A DNA stretch of 48,948 nt from NCBI GenBank assembly GCA_023488435.1, contig JAMDCK010000023.1, forward strand, positions 1-48,948, given 5' to 3'. The notes below the pieces were generated by a model. It had not been told where the DNA came from. It was given only the letters and a program-made list of their open reading frames with translations, and ran no database searches. The position numbers were made by a program, and so were the translations under genes. Shown here piece by piece: positions 14,730 through 25,100 of the stretch. Every line of letters starts with the position of its first letter. Within the stretch, counting starts at the first letter, position 1. Source of the DNA: Actinomycetota bacterium. Lineage in GTDB: Bacteria; Actinomycetota; Coriobacteriia; Anaerosomatales; UBA912.

Positions 14730-16751
14730 TCATCCAGAGAACAGTGTCCGTGGGTCGATGATTAGGGCCACCCGTGCATCTCCTAGGACAGTAGCGCCAC
14801 TAAGGCCCTTGGTATCCCGGAACATAGGTGACAGCGGCTTGATGACAGCCTCGGTGCGCCCACCAAGACTTTCGACAATCAAGCCTCGCTTACCCCCATC
14901 TGGACTGTGGATCAGAATGATCTGCTCCTTAGAATCGGCTGCCGGGCCATCGTTGTCGCTCAGTCCCAAAACGCGATCGAGTCTGTGTAAGGGAATCACC
15001 GCATCATCTCGGTAGACCATTACCGGCATCCCATCGATCGTATCGATGCTCACAGTTTCTGCGGCCAGGACTTCATCCACAAAGCTCAGGGGCAGGGCAA
15101 ATGTCTGTCTCCCCGCACTGACCAGAAGGACCTGGATGATCGCGAGCGTCAACGGCAACGTCAACTCGAAGTCCGTGCCAACACCACGTTTCGAACTGAT
15201 CGCCAACGACCCGCCAAGATACTCAATCTTACCTTTGACCGCATCCATTCCCACCCCGCGCCCGGATACCCGAGTGGCATTTTCCACAGTGGAGAACCCA
15301 GGGGCGCAAGTAAGCATGAGCACGTCTTCGTCATCGAACGTCGCCCTGTCATCCGGGTTCACTAGACCGACCGAGCAGGCCTTGGTCCAAATGCGCTCCG
15401 TATCGATGCCCGCTCCGTCATCGCTGATGGTAATCCGGACAGTGTCCCTCTCGCGCTTGGCGGATAGAGTGACGGTCCCCTTGGGTGGTTTGCCAGCAGC
15501 CTTACGGGCATCGGCTTTCTCGATCCCATGATCGATGCTGTTTCGGAGTAGATGGACGATCGGGTCTCCAATTTCATCGAGAACCGTACGATCCAGCTCT
15601 ATGCCCAGGCCATCCATTCGAAACACAACTTCTTTGTCCAGCTCGCGGGCTAGATCCCGAACCATCCGCGGGAACCTGTTGAAGATGTTCTCCACCGGAA
15701 CCATGCGTGTGTCCATTACCACGTACCGAAGTTCCGTCGATATCCTGTGCAGGTCCTCCACGGCATCATCCAAAGCGCGATTTCCCATCGCTTCGGCGAT
15801 TCGGTCCAATCGGGAACGGAACGTGATCAACTCACCCACCAAGTCGACCATGGAGTCTAGGTATCCGATTGAGATGCGGACCGTTTGCGTTTCGAGGATC
15901 ATCGGGGTGTCTCGGCGTCTGGATGAACCGGAGGAACCATGTTGGTCGCTAGAAGCTTTGGTCTCACTCTGCGGCACTATGGCTTCCTCGACGACTCTGG
16001 CATCTGCGACTTCGGTCACCGCGGTGACGGCTCTTGTCAACTCGGAAGCGGCGCTCGCGGTCTGAACCTTCACCGTGAACTCGAGGTCGAAGCGTTCATC
16101 TTCGATATCCCTCGCCGAAGGGATAGTGTCAGTCACGGTCCCCAGATAGTTCAGGCGCTTGATCACCATGTACGCCCTCACAGCTTTCAGCACACAGTCC
16201 TCTTCAAGCGTGACTACCACGGAGTACGAACGCGCGCCATCACCTTCGGTGCGCGGCGTCGCTGAGTGGCCGCCGGCTTCAGAAGCCAATCGAACTGTCG
16301 AAGGATCACTTCCCCTGGAGTCGTCAACATGCTCATCAGCTAGAGGCCCCGACTTCGGGTCCCGAGAGTCCGCCGTCTGCATCTCGACTATCCTAGCTAC
16401 CAACTCGCTGAAATCGGTGGCATCAGTTTGGCCCGAGGACTCTTCGGCTATTGATCTTCGAACTGCATCAACCGCGTCGAGCATCAGGTCGACAAGCTCA
16501 GCATCCACTTTCCGGTCGCGGCGCCTGACCCGATCCATCAGTTCTTCCATAGTGTGCGTGAGATCAGCAGTTCGCTCGTAGCCCATCGCGGCCGACATGC
16601 CCTTCAGGCTGTGGGCACCTCGAAACACCACTTCGACGTGCGCGAGGTCATGAGGGGTTTCCTCCAGTGCGAGTAGCCCGTCAGTGATTGACTGCAAGTA
16701 GTCGGTACTCTCAGACAGAAAGAGGTCCTTGTAGGCGTCCATCTCACTCAT
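14730..16751 (-). CDS. cheA: Chemotaxis histidine kinase CheA
   Basis: At 673 residues this is full length. P1 Hpt domain at 1-110 with phosphorylatable His47 (RGAHSLKG); a CheY/CheB-binding P2-like domain about 180-260; P3 dimerisation about 290-360; P4 ATPase with N box (NSIDHGIEKA), G1 (DDGAGID) and G2 (GRGVGMDAVK) about 360-530; and a CheW-like P5 domain at the C-terminus. It phosphorylates CheY and CheB in response to the receptors. Its start overlaps the cheB stop by 8 bases. Confidence 0.96.
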   Translation of the reverse strand: MSEMDAYKDLFLSESTDYLQSITDGLLALEETPHDLAHVEVVFRGAHSLKGMSAAMGYERTADLTHTMEELMDRVRRRDRKVDAELVDLMLDAVDAVRRSIAEESSGQTDATDFSELVARIVEMQTADSRDPKSGPLADEHVDDSRGSDPSTVRLASEAGGHSATPRTEGDGARSYSVVVTLEEDCVLKAVRAYMVIKRLNYLGTVTDTIPSARDIEDERFDLEFTVKVQTASAASELTRAVTAVTEVADARVVEEAIVPQSETKASSDQHGSSGSSRRRDTPMILETQTVRISIGYLDSMVDLVGELITFRSRLDRIAEAMGNRALDDAVEDLHRISTELRYVVMDTRMVPVENIFNRFPRMVRDLARELDKEVVFRMDGLGIELDRTVLDEIGDPIVHLLRNSIDHGIEKADARKAAGKPPKGTVTLSAKRERDTVRITISDDGAGIDTERIWTKACSVGLVNPDDRATFDDEDVLMLTCAPGFSTVENATRVSGRGVGMDAVKGKIEYLGGSLAISSKRGVGTDFELTLPLTLAIIQVLLVSAGRQTFALPLSFVDEVLAAETVSIDTIDGMPVMVYRDDAVIPLHRLDRVLGLSDNDGPAADSKEQIILIHSPDGGKRGLIVESLGGRTEAVIKPLSPMFRDTKGLSGATVLGDARVALIIDPRTLFSG

Positions 16752-17847
16752 TGGAGTCCGCCCGCCTCAAGGCGCGTCGAATCTGAAATGCCACACTGTC
16801 GACCGGCACCACATGCTCGGCGACGCCCGCACGAACCGCGGTTCCCGGCATCCCCCATACGACACTGGTCTGTTCATCTTGAGCTATGGTTGCCCCGCCG
16901 GCAGCTTTCACTGCGGTAAGCCCGATTGCGCCATCCTTGCCCATGCCACTCAAGATCACCCCGACCGTCTTCTTGCCGTATTCACTCGCGATGCTTGCGA
17001 GCAAAGGATCGGCGGCGGGTCTGACCCCATGCAATGGTGGGCCATCATCGAAATGGATCCTAGGGCCGGTAGCGGCACTCTTGACCCGCATGTGCGCTCC
17101 GTAGGGAGCGATGTAGGCTTTGCCCGACAAGACCGGCATCCCGTCACGAGCTTCAACCGCCTCCACACAGCCCGCCTTGGATATCCTGCGAGCCAACGAT
17201 GCCGAGAATCCTGTCGGCAGGTGTTGGACAACGAGATAGGCCGCAGGAAGTGAGTCCTCCAAGCCAGCAAAGACCCTCTCAAGTGCTGGAGGGCCGCCCG
17301 TGGATGAGGCTATCCCGACGAGATACGAAGGAGGGCCATTAGATTGCAAGTCATTCCCGCAACAGTCAGCCCTGTCAAAGTGGGAACGCCTGTCTGCAGT
17401 CCTGTTCTCCAGACCGCTTGCGATCTCACGCACCCTGGAAGGGTCGATCCGGTATGCAGTGCGAATCTTCTTGAACAGTAACTCAGAAAGCTCCGTCATC
17501 GAACTCGCCATTCCCGCCTTGGGTTTGCAGACGAAGTCGACGGCCCCAGCACTCAGTGCCTGATAGGTTGTGTCGGAGTCATCTAGAGAGCTCAGCATGA
17601 CCACCCTCGCATCGCACTTGTCTGCGATGTACGGCAGCGCCTCGATGCCGCTCAGTTCGGGCATCTCGATGTCCAAGGTGATTACATCCGGTTTGAACTG
17701 ATCTGCAAGCGCGATTGCTTCGACTCCGGTTTTGGCGGTTCCAACGATCTCTAGCCGAGGGTCGACTCCAAGTGCCCTCGTGAGCATCTGCCGGATCAAA
17801 GCAGAGTCGTCCACCACCAAGACTTTGATGCTCGCCGCTCTGCGCAT
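16744..17847 (-). CDS. cheB: Receptor methylesterase/deamidase CheB
   Basis: A 367-residue response regulator enzyme. The receiver domain (about 1-125) has DDSALIRQ, phospho-Asp in ITLDIEMPELSG and Lys in CKPKAG. The methylesterase domain (about 175-365) has the nucleophile Ser in GIASSTGGPPAL, His in VQHLPTGFS and Asp in GMGKDGAIGL. ATG 17847 was chosen; the longer reading to 17922 lies in cheY. With CheR it resets receptor methylation. Confidence 0.95.
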   Translation of the reverse strand: MRRAASIKVLVVDDSALIRQMLTRALGVDPRLEIVGTAKTGVEAIALADQFKPDVITLDIEMPELSGIEALPYIADKCDARVVMLSSLDDSDTTYQALSAGAVDFVCKPKAGMASSMTELSELLFKKIRTAYRIDPSRVREIASGLENRTADRRSHFDRADCCGNDLQSNGPPSYLVGIASSTGGPPALERVFAGLEDSLPAAYLVVQHLPTGFSASLARRISKAGCVEAVEARDGMPVLSGKAYIAPYGAHMRVKSAATGPRIHFDDGPPLHGVRPAADPLLASIASEYGKKTVGVILSGMGKDGAIGLTAVKAAGGATIAQDEQTSVVWGMPGTAVRAGVAEHVVPVDSVAFQIRRALRRADSNE

Positions 17848-17851
17848 CGGC

Positions 17852-18223
17852 TCAGGGGGTCCGAGGCCGCAAACACTTGTTGATGGTATCCAGCACTTTG
17901 GTCGGCTGGAATGGTTTAACAAGGAAGTCCAAGGCGCCAGCCTCGAGCGCCTCCATGATGAGCTTCTGTTGCCCCATCGCGCTCACCATGAGAACGCGTG
18001 CGCCAGAGTCTGAGCTCATGATAGCCCTGAGTGCGTCGATCCCGTTCATCTCCGGCATCGTGATATCCATTGTTACGAGGTCGGGTTTGATCTCCTCGTA
18101 CTTCTCAACCGCGTCGCGCCCATTCACCGCTTCATAGATGACGAAACCTTCCGTGGACAAAATGTCCCTGATCATCATCCGCATGAAAGCCGCATCGTCA
18201 ACGACCAGAACCGTTTTAGACAT
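17852..18223 (-). CDS. cheY: Chemotaxis response regulator CheY
   Basis: A single receiver domain of 123 residues. The acidic pair is DD in LVVDDAAFMRMM, phospho-Asp in VTMDITMPEMNG, the switch Ser in VSAMG, and the conserved Lys in VKPF. ATG 18223 has an upstream GGAGGGG tract and overlaps the cheW stop by 8 bases. Its target could be a flagellar motor or the type IV pilus; no flagellar gene is seen in the window. Confidence 0.94.
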   Translation of the reverse strand: MSKTVLVVDDAAFMRMMIRDILSTEGFVIYEAVNGRDAVEKYEEIKPDLVTMDITMPEMNGIDALRAIMSSDSGARVLMVSAMGQQKLIMEALEAGALDFLVKPFQPTKVLDTINKCLRPRTP

Positions 18224-18713
18224 CCCCGTACCCCTCCGCTTCAACGGATTGTTCTATATCGATTAGGGCTGCTCGAGGGAGCGCCCTATCCAGATCGATC
18301 AATATGACCAGCGCTCCATCTTTGTGGGCCACTCCTTCGAATATCTCGCCGTTCCGGCCACTGACAACTGCATCCGGAGTCGGCTGTATCGAGCTCGAAT
18401 CGATAGGCGTGACCTCGTGAGCGGCATCGACCGCAAGTCCTAGCACACCGGCATCACCCTCGACGACAACGAGCCTCGAGCCCACTCTCTGTACGAAGGG
18501 CTCGCGCCCAAGCCTAGTCGCAAGGTCAATCACCGGAATCACCTTCCCGCGAAGGTTGACAACCCCGAGCACCGACTCGGGGCACCTAGGCACCGGTGTG
18601 GGCTGCGCATAATCAACGATACTCTGTACCCGCCGGATGTCGAGTCCGTACTCCTCGGATCCGAGCCGGAAGATCACATATATCCTGCTGTCTTTATCGC
18701 CTATGGTAGTCAC
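18216..18713 (-). CDS. cheW: Chemotaxis adaptor CheW
   Basis: The 165-residue protein is a single CheW domain that couples receptors to CheA. Hallmarks are YVIFRLGSEEYGLDIRRVQ near the start, GVVNLRGKVIPVIDLATRLG in the middle, and LVVVEGDAGVLGLAVDAAHE. The C-terminal 20 residues are extra and acidic. Confidence 0.94.
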   Translation of the reverse strand: MTTIGDKDSRIYVIFRLGSEEYGLDIRRVQSIVDYAQPTPVPRCPESVLGVVNLRGKVIPVIDLATRLGREPFVQRVGSRLVVVEGDAGVLGLAVDAAHEVTPIDSSSIQPTPDAVVSGRNGEIFEGVAHKDGALVILIDLDRALPRAALIDIEQSVEAEGYGDV

Positions 18714-18722
18714 TGCCGATCA

Positions 18723-20036
18723 CTAGACCCTCAGCTGACTTACGGCTTCTTCAAGCTTGTTCGCCATCGTGGATAGCTCTTGGGCCGCCGAAGCGATCTC
18801 TTCCATGCAGGCGGTTTGCTGCTCTGTGGCTGCTGCAGTCTCCTCGGCAGAGGCAGCGTTTTGCTCGACGATGGCAGCAATGTCGTGCATCGCCGAATCG
18901 ACCTCAGCCGCACGAGGTACCTGGTGTTTCATCGCCTCGGCGATAGCCTGTGACAAGATCGCCGTCCGCGAGACAGCCTCGTTGATCTGGCGAAGAGCCT
19001 CGCCCGTCTTGCCGACGATCTCGCTGCCTACTTCCACCTCTCGGGTTCCGAGCTCCATGTACTTGACGGCCTTAGCGGTCTCTTCCTGTACCTCAGCGAT
19101 CAGGCCCGAGATACGCTGCGCAGCTTGTGTAGAGCCTTCGGCGAGCTTGCGTATCTCGTCGGCGACCACCGAGAAGCCTCTTCCGGACTCCCCGACTCTT
19201 GCCGCCTCGATAGCGGCGTTCAGTGACAGGAGGTTCGTCTGATCGGCGATCGCGGTGATGACATCGACGATTGACCCGATCTCGTTGCTGCGTCGACCGA
19301 GAAGCTCCACCGACGTCGCGAGGGTCTCGATCGCTTGCTGGACCTCGGATATCTTGACGATGGCCTCGTCTGTGGCCTGTTGCCCGAATGCCGAGTACCT
19401 AGCAGCCTCATCACTGATGCTTGCAGCTTCCTGAGCCTGTCCCGACACCTCGTCGGTGATCCTGTTGATCGCCTCTATAGCTCGCGTGGTCTCGTCAATC
19501 TTGTGCGACTGCATCTCTGCGCCGTGTGCGATCTGTTGGACCGATGAGGATATCTCGACTGCCGAGACGGAGACCTCCTCAGAGGATGCGGAAAGCTCAT
19601 CGGAGGCTGCCGCCACCGATTCGGCCGACAATCTTACCTGATTGACGATCACCGAGAGAGACTCGAGCAGGCGGTTGCAGTCCTCGGCGAGTAGGCCGAT
19701 CTCGTCTCTTCTGACGACCGTGACCCTCTGGCCCAGATCGCCATCGCCCACCAGGACCATCACTCCGCCGAGATCTCGAAGGGGCCTCAGCACCCTCTCT
19801 TTGAATTGCCAGCGCCAGAGCAGGGTCCCGGGAACAGCCAGTACGAGCATGAACACTGAGCCTGCGAGTATGACAGGCAACATATCCGAGAACGTCAGGT
19901 CCAGCCAAACAGCAGCGAACACAGCGGAAAGTATGAGTCCCGTCAGAACCGGTGGACCAATCGTGGCCCAGGTCAGAAAGGTGAAGGCGAGAGATAGGCC
20001 CCCCTTGACCACACTGCTCCGATGTTCCTGTTGCAT
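18723..20036 (-). CDS. Methyl-accepting chemotaxis protein, membrane-embedded, HAMP domain
   Basis: The 437-residue receptor has two membrane helices (about 15-38 and 54-75) separated by a short loop, a HAMP domain (about 75-130) and the MCP signalling domain (about 150-437). The hairpin tip contains [20 protein letters not shown], then [20 protein letters not shown]. It has no periplasmic ligand domain, like the receptor at 799-1956. It is encoded between cheR and cheW, so it is probably the main receptor of this system. Confidence 0.92.
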   Translation of the reverse strand: MQQEHRSSVVKGGLSLAFTFLTWATIGPPVLTGLILSAVFAAVWLDLTFSDMLPVILAGSVFMLVLAVPGTLLWRWQFKERVLRPLRDLGGVMVLVGDGDLGQRVTVVRRDEIGLLAEDCNRLLESLSVIVNQVRLSAESVAAASDELSASSEEVSVSAVEISSSVQQIAHGAEMQSHKIDETTRAIEAINRITDEVSGQAQEAASISDEAARYSAFGQQATDEAIVKISEVQQAIETLATSVELLGRRSNEIGSIVDVITAIADQTNLLSLNAAIEAARVGESGRGFSVVADEIRKLAEGSTQAAQRISGLIAEVQEETAKAVKYMELGTREVEVGSEIVGKTGEALRQINEAVSRTAILSQAIAEAMKHQVPRAAEVDSAMHDIAAIVEQNAASAEETAAATEQQTACMEEIASAAQELSTMANKLEEAVSQLRV

Positions 20037-20099
20037 ACGGCGACAACCTCCTTGTCCTAGTGGCGCGAATTGAGCATGCGCGCACCCTCCGCAAAGGTA

Positions 20100-20963
20100 T
20101 CACAAGCCGTCGGTCTTGCGATACACCCGCTCTCTGCCCTGGATCGATTCGAACTTGCCTGCCATCGAAGAAGGCATCTTCTCGCTCTTCCCCAAGACGA
20201 GATAGCCACCCTTCGTGAGCGAGGACCAAAACTTTTCGAGAATCTTCTCCTGCTGATCTTTGTTGAAGTATATGAAGACGTTGCGACAGAGGATCAGGTC
20301 GACCATCCCCACCGGGCGATCTGAGAAGAGATCGAGTGGACGGAATCTCACGTGTTTGGTGACTTTTGGACGAATCGTGAAGCGATCGTCGGCGAACTCA
20401 AGATACTTCGCCTGCAGCGCTTTTGGGATGTGCGATGCACGGCTGATTGGGTAGTTAGCTTGTTTGGCGAGCGCTAGTGCATTGACGTCGAGGTCGGTGC
20501 CAACCACAGAGAAGTGGACCTCCCTCCCGTACGGACCAAGGGTCTCCAGCAGCGCCATTGCCAAGGAGTATGGCTCTTCCCCAGTTGCACATCCTGCAGA
20601 CCAAATCCGAATGAGGCGGTTCCTCGACCCGCGCTTGCGATCAACCAGTTCCGGCAACACCTGTTTTGCCAGGAACCGATACATCGATGGGTCTCGGAAG
20701 AAGTCGGTTACATTGATGGTGAGCGTGTCAAGCAATAGGACCCTCTCGCCCGGCTCATCGGCAAGATGCTGGCAGTATTGCCTATACGTCTTTAGGCGAA
20801 GCACGCGCATTCTGGCCGCAACTCGACGCTCGACGTACGACCGTCGATAGTTCGAGAGGTCGATATCGCAGGCGTCGCTGATTTTCTCGATCAGCCTATT
20901 GGCGTCACCTTTGTGTCCGGACTCCTTTGGGGTGCCGATCAACAGTCTCGCTCCTGATGCCAA
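20100..20963 (-). CDS. cheR: Chemoreceptor methyltransferase CheR
   Basis: The 287-residue enzyme methylates receptor glutamates with SAM. The N-terminal helical domain includes IDLSNYRRSYVERRVAARM; the SAM-binding domain has WSAGCATGEEPYSLAM, GTDLDVNALALAKQ and LILCRNVFIYF. The first codon used is TTG at 20963; the start is uncertain because no good ribosome site is seen and the conserved domain begins about 20 residues in. It is the first gene of the che cluster, 50 bases from a divergent gene. Confidence 0.92.
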   Translation of the reverse strand: MASGARLLIGTPKESGHKGDANRLIEKISDACDIDLSNYRRSYVERRVAARMRVLRLKTYRQYCQHLADEPGERVLLLDTLTINVTDFFRDPSMYRFLAKQVLPELVDRKRGSRNRLIRIWSAGCATGEEPYSLAMALLETLGPYGREVHFSVVGTDLDVNALALAKQANYPISRASHIPKALQAKYLEFADDRFTIRPKVTKHVRFRPLDLFSDRPVGMVDLILCRNVFIYFNKDQQEKILEKFWSSLTKGGYLVLGKSEKMPSSMAGKFESIQGRERVYRKTDGL

Positions 20964-21013
20964 TTAGCGCGGAATTAATGTAGGATACTACCATCTTTCT
21001 GGAAGGACAGGAC

Positions 21014-22054
21014 ATGAGCTCTCGGTCTACCCTGGTAAAGGTTCTGATCGCCGTGACGAGCGTCATGATGTTCGTTACATCGACCGGCCTTACCCTTGCC
21101 CTCGCAAATGATTACAGAATGCGCGAGATCATACCTGCCCGCGTCCACCTGGCCGACGGCACATCCCTCGCCGGTCTGGATCGGAACCAGGCCCGCAAAG
21201 TTATCCTCGATCGCCTGGACGGAGACCAGGAGGACGTGTTCACTGCGTCTCTAGGCGACCGCCACTTCACCTTCGACGTCGATGACGCGGTGGGTGTCGA
21301 TGCCGAAGCCATGCTGGATGTGGCCCTAAAGGGTCGGACCGAAACACCTCTGGTGCGCAGGATGCTCTCGCAGATTACCGGGGAATCCGAGGGGCTCGCC
21401 GTTCTACCGATATACCAGATCGACGAGGATGTCCTAGCCGGCTCGATCCAGGCGATTGCATCCAAGGTGCACGCCCCGCCGGTGGATGCGGCGATATACA
21501 TCCGTGAGGGCCGGATTGCAAAGCGGTCCTCAGCGTATGGCCAAAACCTCGAGGTCGAAGAGAGCACCAGGCGAATTGAGGAGGCACTGAGTGCTGGCGT
21601 GAGACGTGCGGAGCTAAGCGTAAAAGAGGTTCCCCCGGCGATAGCGGACGCGAATCTCGGCCGGACGATCGTGGTCTCGCTGTCTGAGCGCAGGCTTCGC
21701 CTTTACGAGGGGATGGAAGTCAAGCGAACCTATCGGGTCGCAGTCGGAGCACCAGGGCACTCCACCCCCAGGGGTACATGGGAGGTCATAAACAAGCGCA
21801 GAAATCCGACGTGGCGCAATCCGGGCAGCGAGTGGGCCCGAGACATGCCAGCGGTCGCTCCTCCTGGGGTCAACAATCCACTGGGCACCAGGGCGCTCGA
21901 CCTGAACGCTCGCCTCATCAGGATCCACGGAACTTCGAGAGACTACTCGATCGGAACAGCTGCCAGCCGAGGATGCATCAGGATGCATCGCTGGGATGTC
22001 GAAGAGTTGTTCGAGCTCGTCCCCGTGGGAACTCCGGTGCTGATAGTCCGCTAA
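21014..22054 (+). CDS. L,D-transpeptidase (YkuD domain)
   Basis: A 346-residue exported protein that forms 3-3 peptidoglycan cross-links or attaches proteins to the wall. An N-terminal membrane segment (about 8-30) is followed by a peptidoglycan-binding-like/VanW-type region (about 35-200) and a YkuD domain (about 220-346). The active site is the classic pattern with His in RIHGT and Cys in SRGCIRMH. The start has AAGGA 8 bases upstream. It is divergent from cheR and convergent with the large cytochrome gene. Confidence 0.9.
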   Translation: MSSRSTLVKVLIAVTSVMMFVTSTGLTLALANDYRMREIIPARVHLADGTSLAGLDRNQARKVILDRLDGDQEDVFTASLGDRHFTFDVDDAVGVDAEAMLDVALKGRTETPLVRRMLSQITGESEGLAVLPIYQIDEDVLAGSIQAIASKVHAPPVDAAIYIREGRIAKRSSAYGQNLEVEESTRRIEEALSAGVRRAELSVKEVPPAIADANLGRTIVVSLSERRLRLYEGMEVKRTYRVAVGAPGHSTPRGTWEVINKRRNPTWRNPGSEWARDMPAVAPPGVNNPLGTRALDLNARLIRIHGTSRDYSIGTAASRGCIRMHRWDVEELFELVPVGTPVLIVR

Positions 22055-22104
22055 TCGTCGGCCCGAGTCAGCTGACATGAGTTGCCGAGTAGAGCACGAG
22101 CACT

Positions 22105-25100
22105 CTAACGCGAGTAGGTTTCGATTCCCCCTGCGTGACACTGAGTAGCGCAGCTCCCGCCTGTCGGCGACTCGACCCAACCCAGCCCAGTCCTTATCAG
22201 ATGTGTGTTCTGTCGCGAGCCGTGGGACACGTGACAGGTAGAACACGCAAGTCCTGCCCCACTTGTGTGCAGCGAGTGCAATCTGGGCTCAGCCAAGCTG
22301 GGGTCTCTGAAGTTGCTGGTGGATGCGGGCACAAGGTCCTCGGTGCCGGTGAAGTAAACCGTGTACCTGTGACATGAGTAACACAGCATCGCCTCATCAT
22401 CGGGACGCGCGCCCCAGTACTCCCTGCTTAGCAGTGGAGCGGCCTCGCTGGTGTGAGGGCCGCGCGGTTTTGTTGGGTCGCTATTGCCGTGGCAGTCCAC
22501 ACAGTACAGCACCGTCGAGGTCGTCAACGCCGGCGTGGTAGCTACGAACGAGCCTGGCGTGTTCTCGGCTTGAGATGTGCCCGACTGGATCAGGTGGAAC
22601 GATGGGTTGTTCACGTTGAACTGCATTGCGATGTCATCCGGACCTCCTGGAGCGCGACTCCAGCCGGAGTGGCACTCGAAGCAGACCTCGTGCTCGTAGC
22701 GGACCCCTTGCCGCTGGAGGTATGTGATCGTCGAAGTCGTATCGAACCGCGCATCCACACCCCATACTCCACGCAGGGTGCCGTAAACGGCGGGTGCAGT
22801 GGCATTTCGCGGGGTAGGCGTGCTTGTCGCAGCGTGCGGACTGTGGCAATCCACGCACTCGACGTGCAGCTCAGCCGGTGGACTCTCGGTGGAGACATGC
22901 GCGGTGAACGGCTGCGTCGCGTCCCTTGCGACCGACACAGGATGCCGAGAAGCCCCGACACCTCCCAGGTCGACGACTGCCACGGCAGGCGTGCTACCGG
23001 CCCTCTCGGCGCCTCCGGCACTGTAAGTCACCGGTGCTACAAGCGCATCTCCCGCGGCGTTCGCGCGGAACACCTGCACCGAGGGGGCCACATGGCGATC
23101 GGTCCGCAGCGGGCCCCAGGACCCAGCGTTGGCTACCACGAGCTCACCGCGGCCACCAACCGCCGAGTCAACATCGCCAAACGCGAGTGAGGCGGTCGCA
23201 TAACCCAGCCCAGTCGCCGAGAAAACCGGAGGCGTCACGAGGCCAGCGGCGGAATCGCGCTCGAACACGTTGATACCACTTGTGCCGCCACTGTTGCGCA
23301 GAGCAACGACCGTCTCGGCGCCTGCGACTTCGGGAAGGACATCAGCGATGAGCGTGTCCCACGCGACCGCTCCTGCCGGTCCGGTAGCAGCATAAGACCC
23401 CACCAACCCGGTGCTGACGCTGAAGATCGACACCGTGTCCGTAGTCTCGAGCGAGTTGGCAACCGCGATCTCGTTGCCGGGGCTGTCCTGGCTCGCATCG
23501 CCGATGCTCGGGCCCCGCGGACCCGCCAGGACGCCCTCGGTGGCGGTGTAGCTGCGCACTGGGATCGCCCCTAGCTGCCCGGGGGTCGTCACAGACTCGC
23601 TGTACACACTGATCGACGGGCCGCTTGTGGCGGTGATAGCGATGTCGCTCCTGTCGGCGCGGGTCAAGCGCCCAATCGCGATTCCGGACACATCGTCATC
23701 GAGCGCGATGGGGCCGCCGATCTCGGCAAGTCCGCCGCCAGTGGCATCCCAGCGGTAGAGCCAAAGCGTGCTGTTGGCAGTCGCATCTGCCGAGCGGGAC
23801 ACCACGACCACCTCGGGTCTTCCAGAGCCGTCAAGGATCACGTCGCCGATGGCGACCATCGATGGAGTCGTGGTTATGGAAACCGTGGAAACCGTCACCC
23901 CGGCCAGCGGATCAGGTGTCGCGAGCGTCAAGCGGCGGGCGACGGAGTCCGCGATCACAAGTTCGCTGAAGCCCAGTCCTCGAATGTCGCCGGAGGCCAT
24001 GTCAGCAGCCACCCCTGGGACATCGAACTCCCGGGGTCCCACCAATCTCTGAGGTGCGGTGCCTGTCGTCGGCTGAGAGTAGAGTGCAAGTCGGTCGAAA
24101 ACGCTCGGCTCACGGCCAGCGTTGTACGCGACTGCGACCTCAAGCCTGGGTGCCTCGGCAGGTGGGAAGCGGAACTGCGCGATGTCGGCTGCGACCGTCG
24201 CGAGTGCGGAGGTGCTGCTGTGGCAAGCATCGCAAAGTTCGCGGCCGGGTCGCTCCAGCAACCTCGGGAAGAGGTTGCCCGCCGTGTCAGTGCGCCCCAT
24301 CGGATTGTGGCAGGTCTGGCATTCGCCGATGGTGCGGCTTGATTCCGCCGAGGCCCACTCGCCCGCGATCGCGAGAGTTGCCGGAGCCATCCCGTGAACA
24401 GTGAACTCGAACACCGTGCGGCCAGGGAATGTGCCCTGAGCCCCCGCATGGCAAGTGAAGCAGAAGGTGCGATCATTGGCAGCAACCGTCTGAGTCGATG
24501 GCGCGGCTGGCGGAGCGACAACGGTCCTGATGAGCGGGGCGACTGGAGACCCGTGGGACACATGGCAGTTGGAGCAGGTCACACCGGTTCCGGAGGCCGG
24601 GGCGGTCATCTCGGCAGCATGGGCGGTCCTGCGCCATACTTCGATGCCGCTGAAGCTACTGCCCTCCCGGATGCCATGACACGCGGCGCAGAAAGCATCG
24701 CCGGAGTTGATCGTGACGGTGCTGCCCTGACTTGCAACCACGCTCAGCAGTGCCGGATAGGGCATCCCGCCGGGCATCCGCTGGGAGCCGTGACTGTCGT
24801 GGCAGGAAGAGCATCGCTTCGGCGATGGACCGAACTCGGAAGGCGAGGGAGCGATACTGTGCGCCGAGGAAGCCTCGAAATCCGATTGCACGTCGATTGC
24901 CGAGCCCAGGCCTTCGACCCCGTGACATGAGAAGCATAGTTGCGTATCGGCGGCACCCGAGTACACGCCGACAATGAGCGCAGTGCGGGTGGTGTCGCCG
25001 GAGCTGCCTTCGATGGTCCTAGTGATGTCGCTCGCCGCTGTGTGGGCACGATGACAGATAGCGCATGCGTCAGTCTCGAGCTCGGTAGGCACATGGGGAG

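Noticed and set aside
22067-22076. GTCAGCTGAC palindrome after the L,D-transpeptidase gene as a terminator
   Set aside because: Too short, no loop and no U tract.
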